DNA of 14,217 bases from Spirochaeta sp. Its GTDB lineage: Bacteria > Spirochaetota > Spirochaetia > UBA9216. Position numbers and translations under genes: made by a program. The number at the start of each line of letters is the position of its first letter. Position 1 is the first letter of the stretch. Where the stretch lies: assembly GCA_003454605.1 (NCBI GenBank), contig DMKD01000399.1:1-14217 (forward strand), given 5' to 3'. The notes beneath the pieces were generated by a model. The model was not told the DNA's origin and ran no database searches. It saw nothing but the letters and a program-made list of their open reading frames with translations. Shown piece by piece: positions 13,982 through 14,217 of the stretch.

Positions 13982-14072
13982 CCCGCCACGGAAGGCGGGT
14001 TTGTATATTGAAGTTTGAAAATCTCGTTTTCAAACTTCATAACTTCATAGAACACGGATGTTCAATGAAGTT
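13982..14072 (-). repeat. Intergenic triple-hairpin element, copy B
   Basis: This copy has the same order and geometry as copy A. On the minus strand come a 14 bp stem with one mismatch and a 4-base loop TCCG (14072-14041), a perfect 13 bp stem with a 5-base loop (14039-14009), then a 6 bp stem CCCGCC/GGCGGG with loop TTCCGT (13999-13982). Nine bases separate the second and third stems, exactly as in copy A. The first stem overlaps the transketolase stop codon. The third ends 18 bases before the SAF gene start and is followed by ATTTT, a short T-run, so partial termination is possible. Stem sequences differ from copy A but remain paired. Confidence 0.8.
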
Positions 14073-14217
14073 ACTTTTTCTTAAGCATCTCAAGTGCTGT
14101 CTTCACAATTGATGCAGCTGACAGGCCATATTTCTCAAAGAGCTCCTCGGGTTCGCCCGATTCACCCCAGCAGTCGTTTGTGCCGATTCTTTTACAGATA
14201 ATTCCGGTTTCTTCCTC
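14071..14217 (-). CDS. Transketolase, C-terminal end only
   Basis: The last 48 residues and the stop codon of a gene that enters from beyond the window. The visible part reads RIGTNDCWGESGEPEELFEK, then YGLSAASIVKTALEMLKKK, which matches the end of the transketolase C-terminal domain (FG.SG.PEELLEKYGL pattern). Transketolases move two-carbon ketol units between sugar phosphates using thiamine diphosphate. From this fragment I cannot tell a full-length enzyme from the separate C-terminal subunit found in many bacteria, or exclude a close paralogue. The gene is followed on the same strand by a hairpin element and the SAF-domain oxidoreductase. Confidence 0.8.
   Translation of the reverse strand, partial: EEETGIICKRIGTNDCWGESGEPEELFEKYGLSAASIVKTALEMLKKK

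Overview
This 14.2 kb window most likely comes from a spirochaete. The main evidence is the translation elongation factor at 811-2895. Its G1 loop reads AHIDSGKTT and is followed by the stretches KDGVGATMDSMELE and VLCSVGGVQSQS. These features belong to the mitochondrial-like EF-G lineage that, outside mitochondria, is best known from spirochaetes. Base composition is moderate, genes are closely packed, and all but two features read on the minus strand. No rRNA, tRNA, CRISPR array or intact insertion sequence was seen.

Layout from left to right:
(1) 1-697: start of a P-loop ATPase cut by the window edge, preceded by an intergenic triple-hairpin element and by the EF-G gene.
(2) 3023-4761: an unrecognised 285-residue protein and a divergent DUF72 (YecE-type) gene sharing a 68 bp promoter region.
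(3) 4826-8479: a tight minus-strand cluster. In transcription order it encodes a CstA/BtsT-type transporter, a 93-residue protein, an ArsA/Get3-type ATPase and a membrane-anchored 224-residue protein.
(4) 8549-8580: two perfect 11 bp direct repeats just upstream of cstA. They closely resemble the operator of the LytTR regulator YpdB.
(5) 8581-11042: the matching LytTR response regulator and LytS-type sensor kinase.
(6) 11247-12727: a decayed region with a broken FAD/NAD-dependent oxidoreductase and fragments of a PdxA-like gene.
(7) 12728-14217: a SAF-domain oxidoreductase and the end of a transketolase, separated by a second copy of the triple-hairpin element.

The most coherent system is the centre of the window. 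A LytS/LytTR pair probably switches on an adjacent operon. In that operon a CstA-family transporter (pyruvate or peptide uptake in known relatives) is co-encoded with a soluble deviant-Walker-A ATPase, a small charged protein and a single-pass membrane protein. The usual small CstA partner (YbdD/YjiX family) is not present. The second notable item is the pair of intergenic elements at about 721-804 and 13982-14072. They share three-stem geometry, orientation and loop sequences, while their outer stem sequences differ and remain paired.
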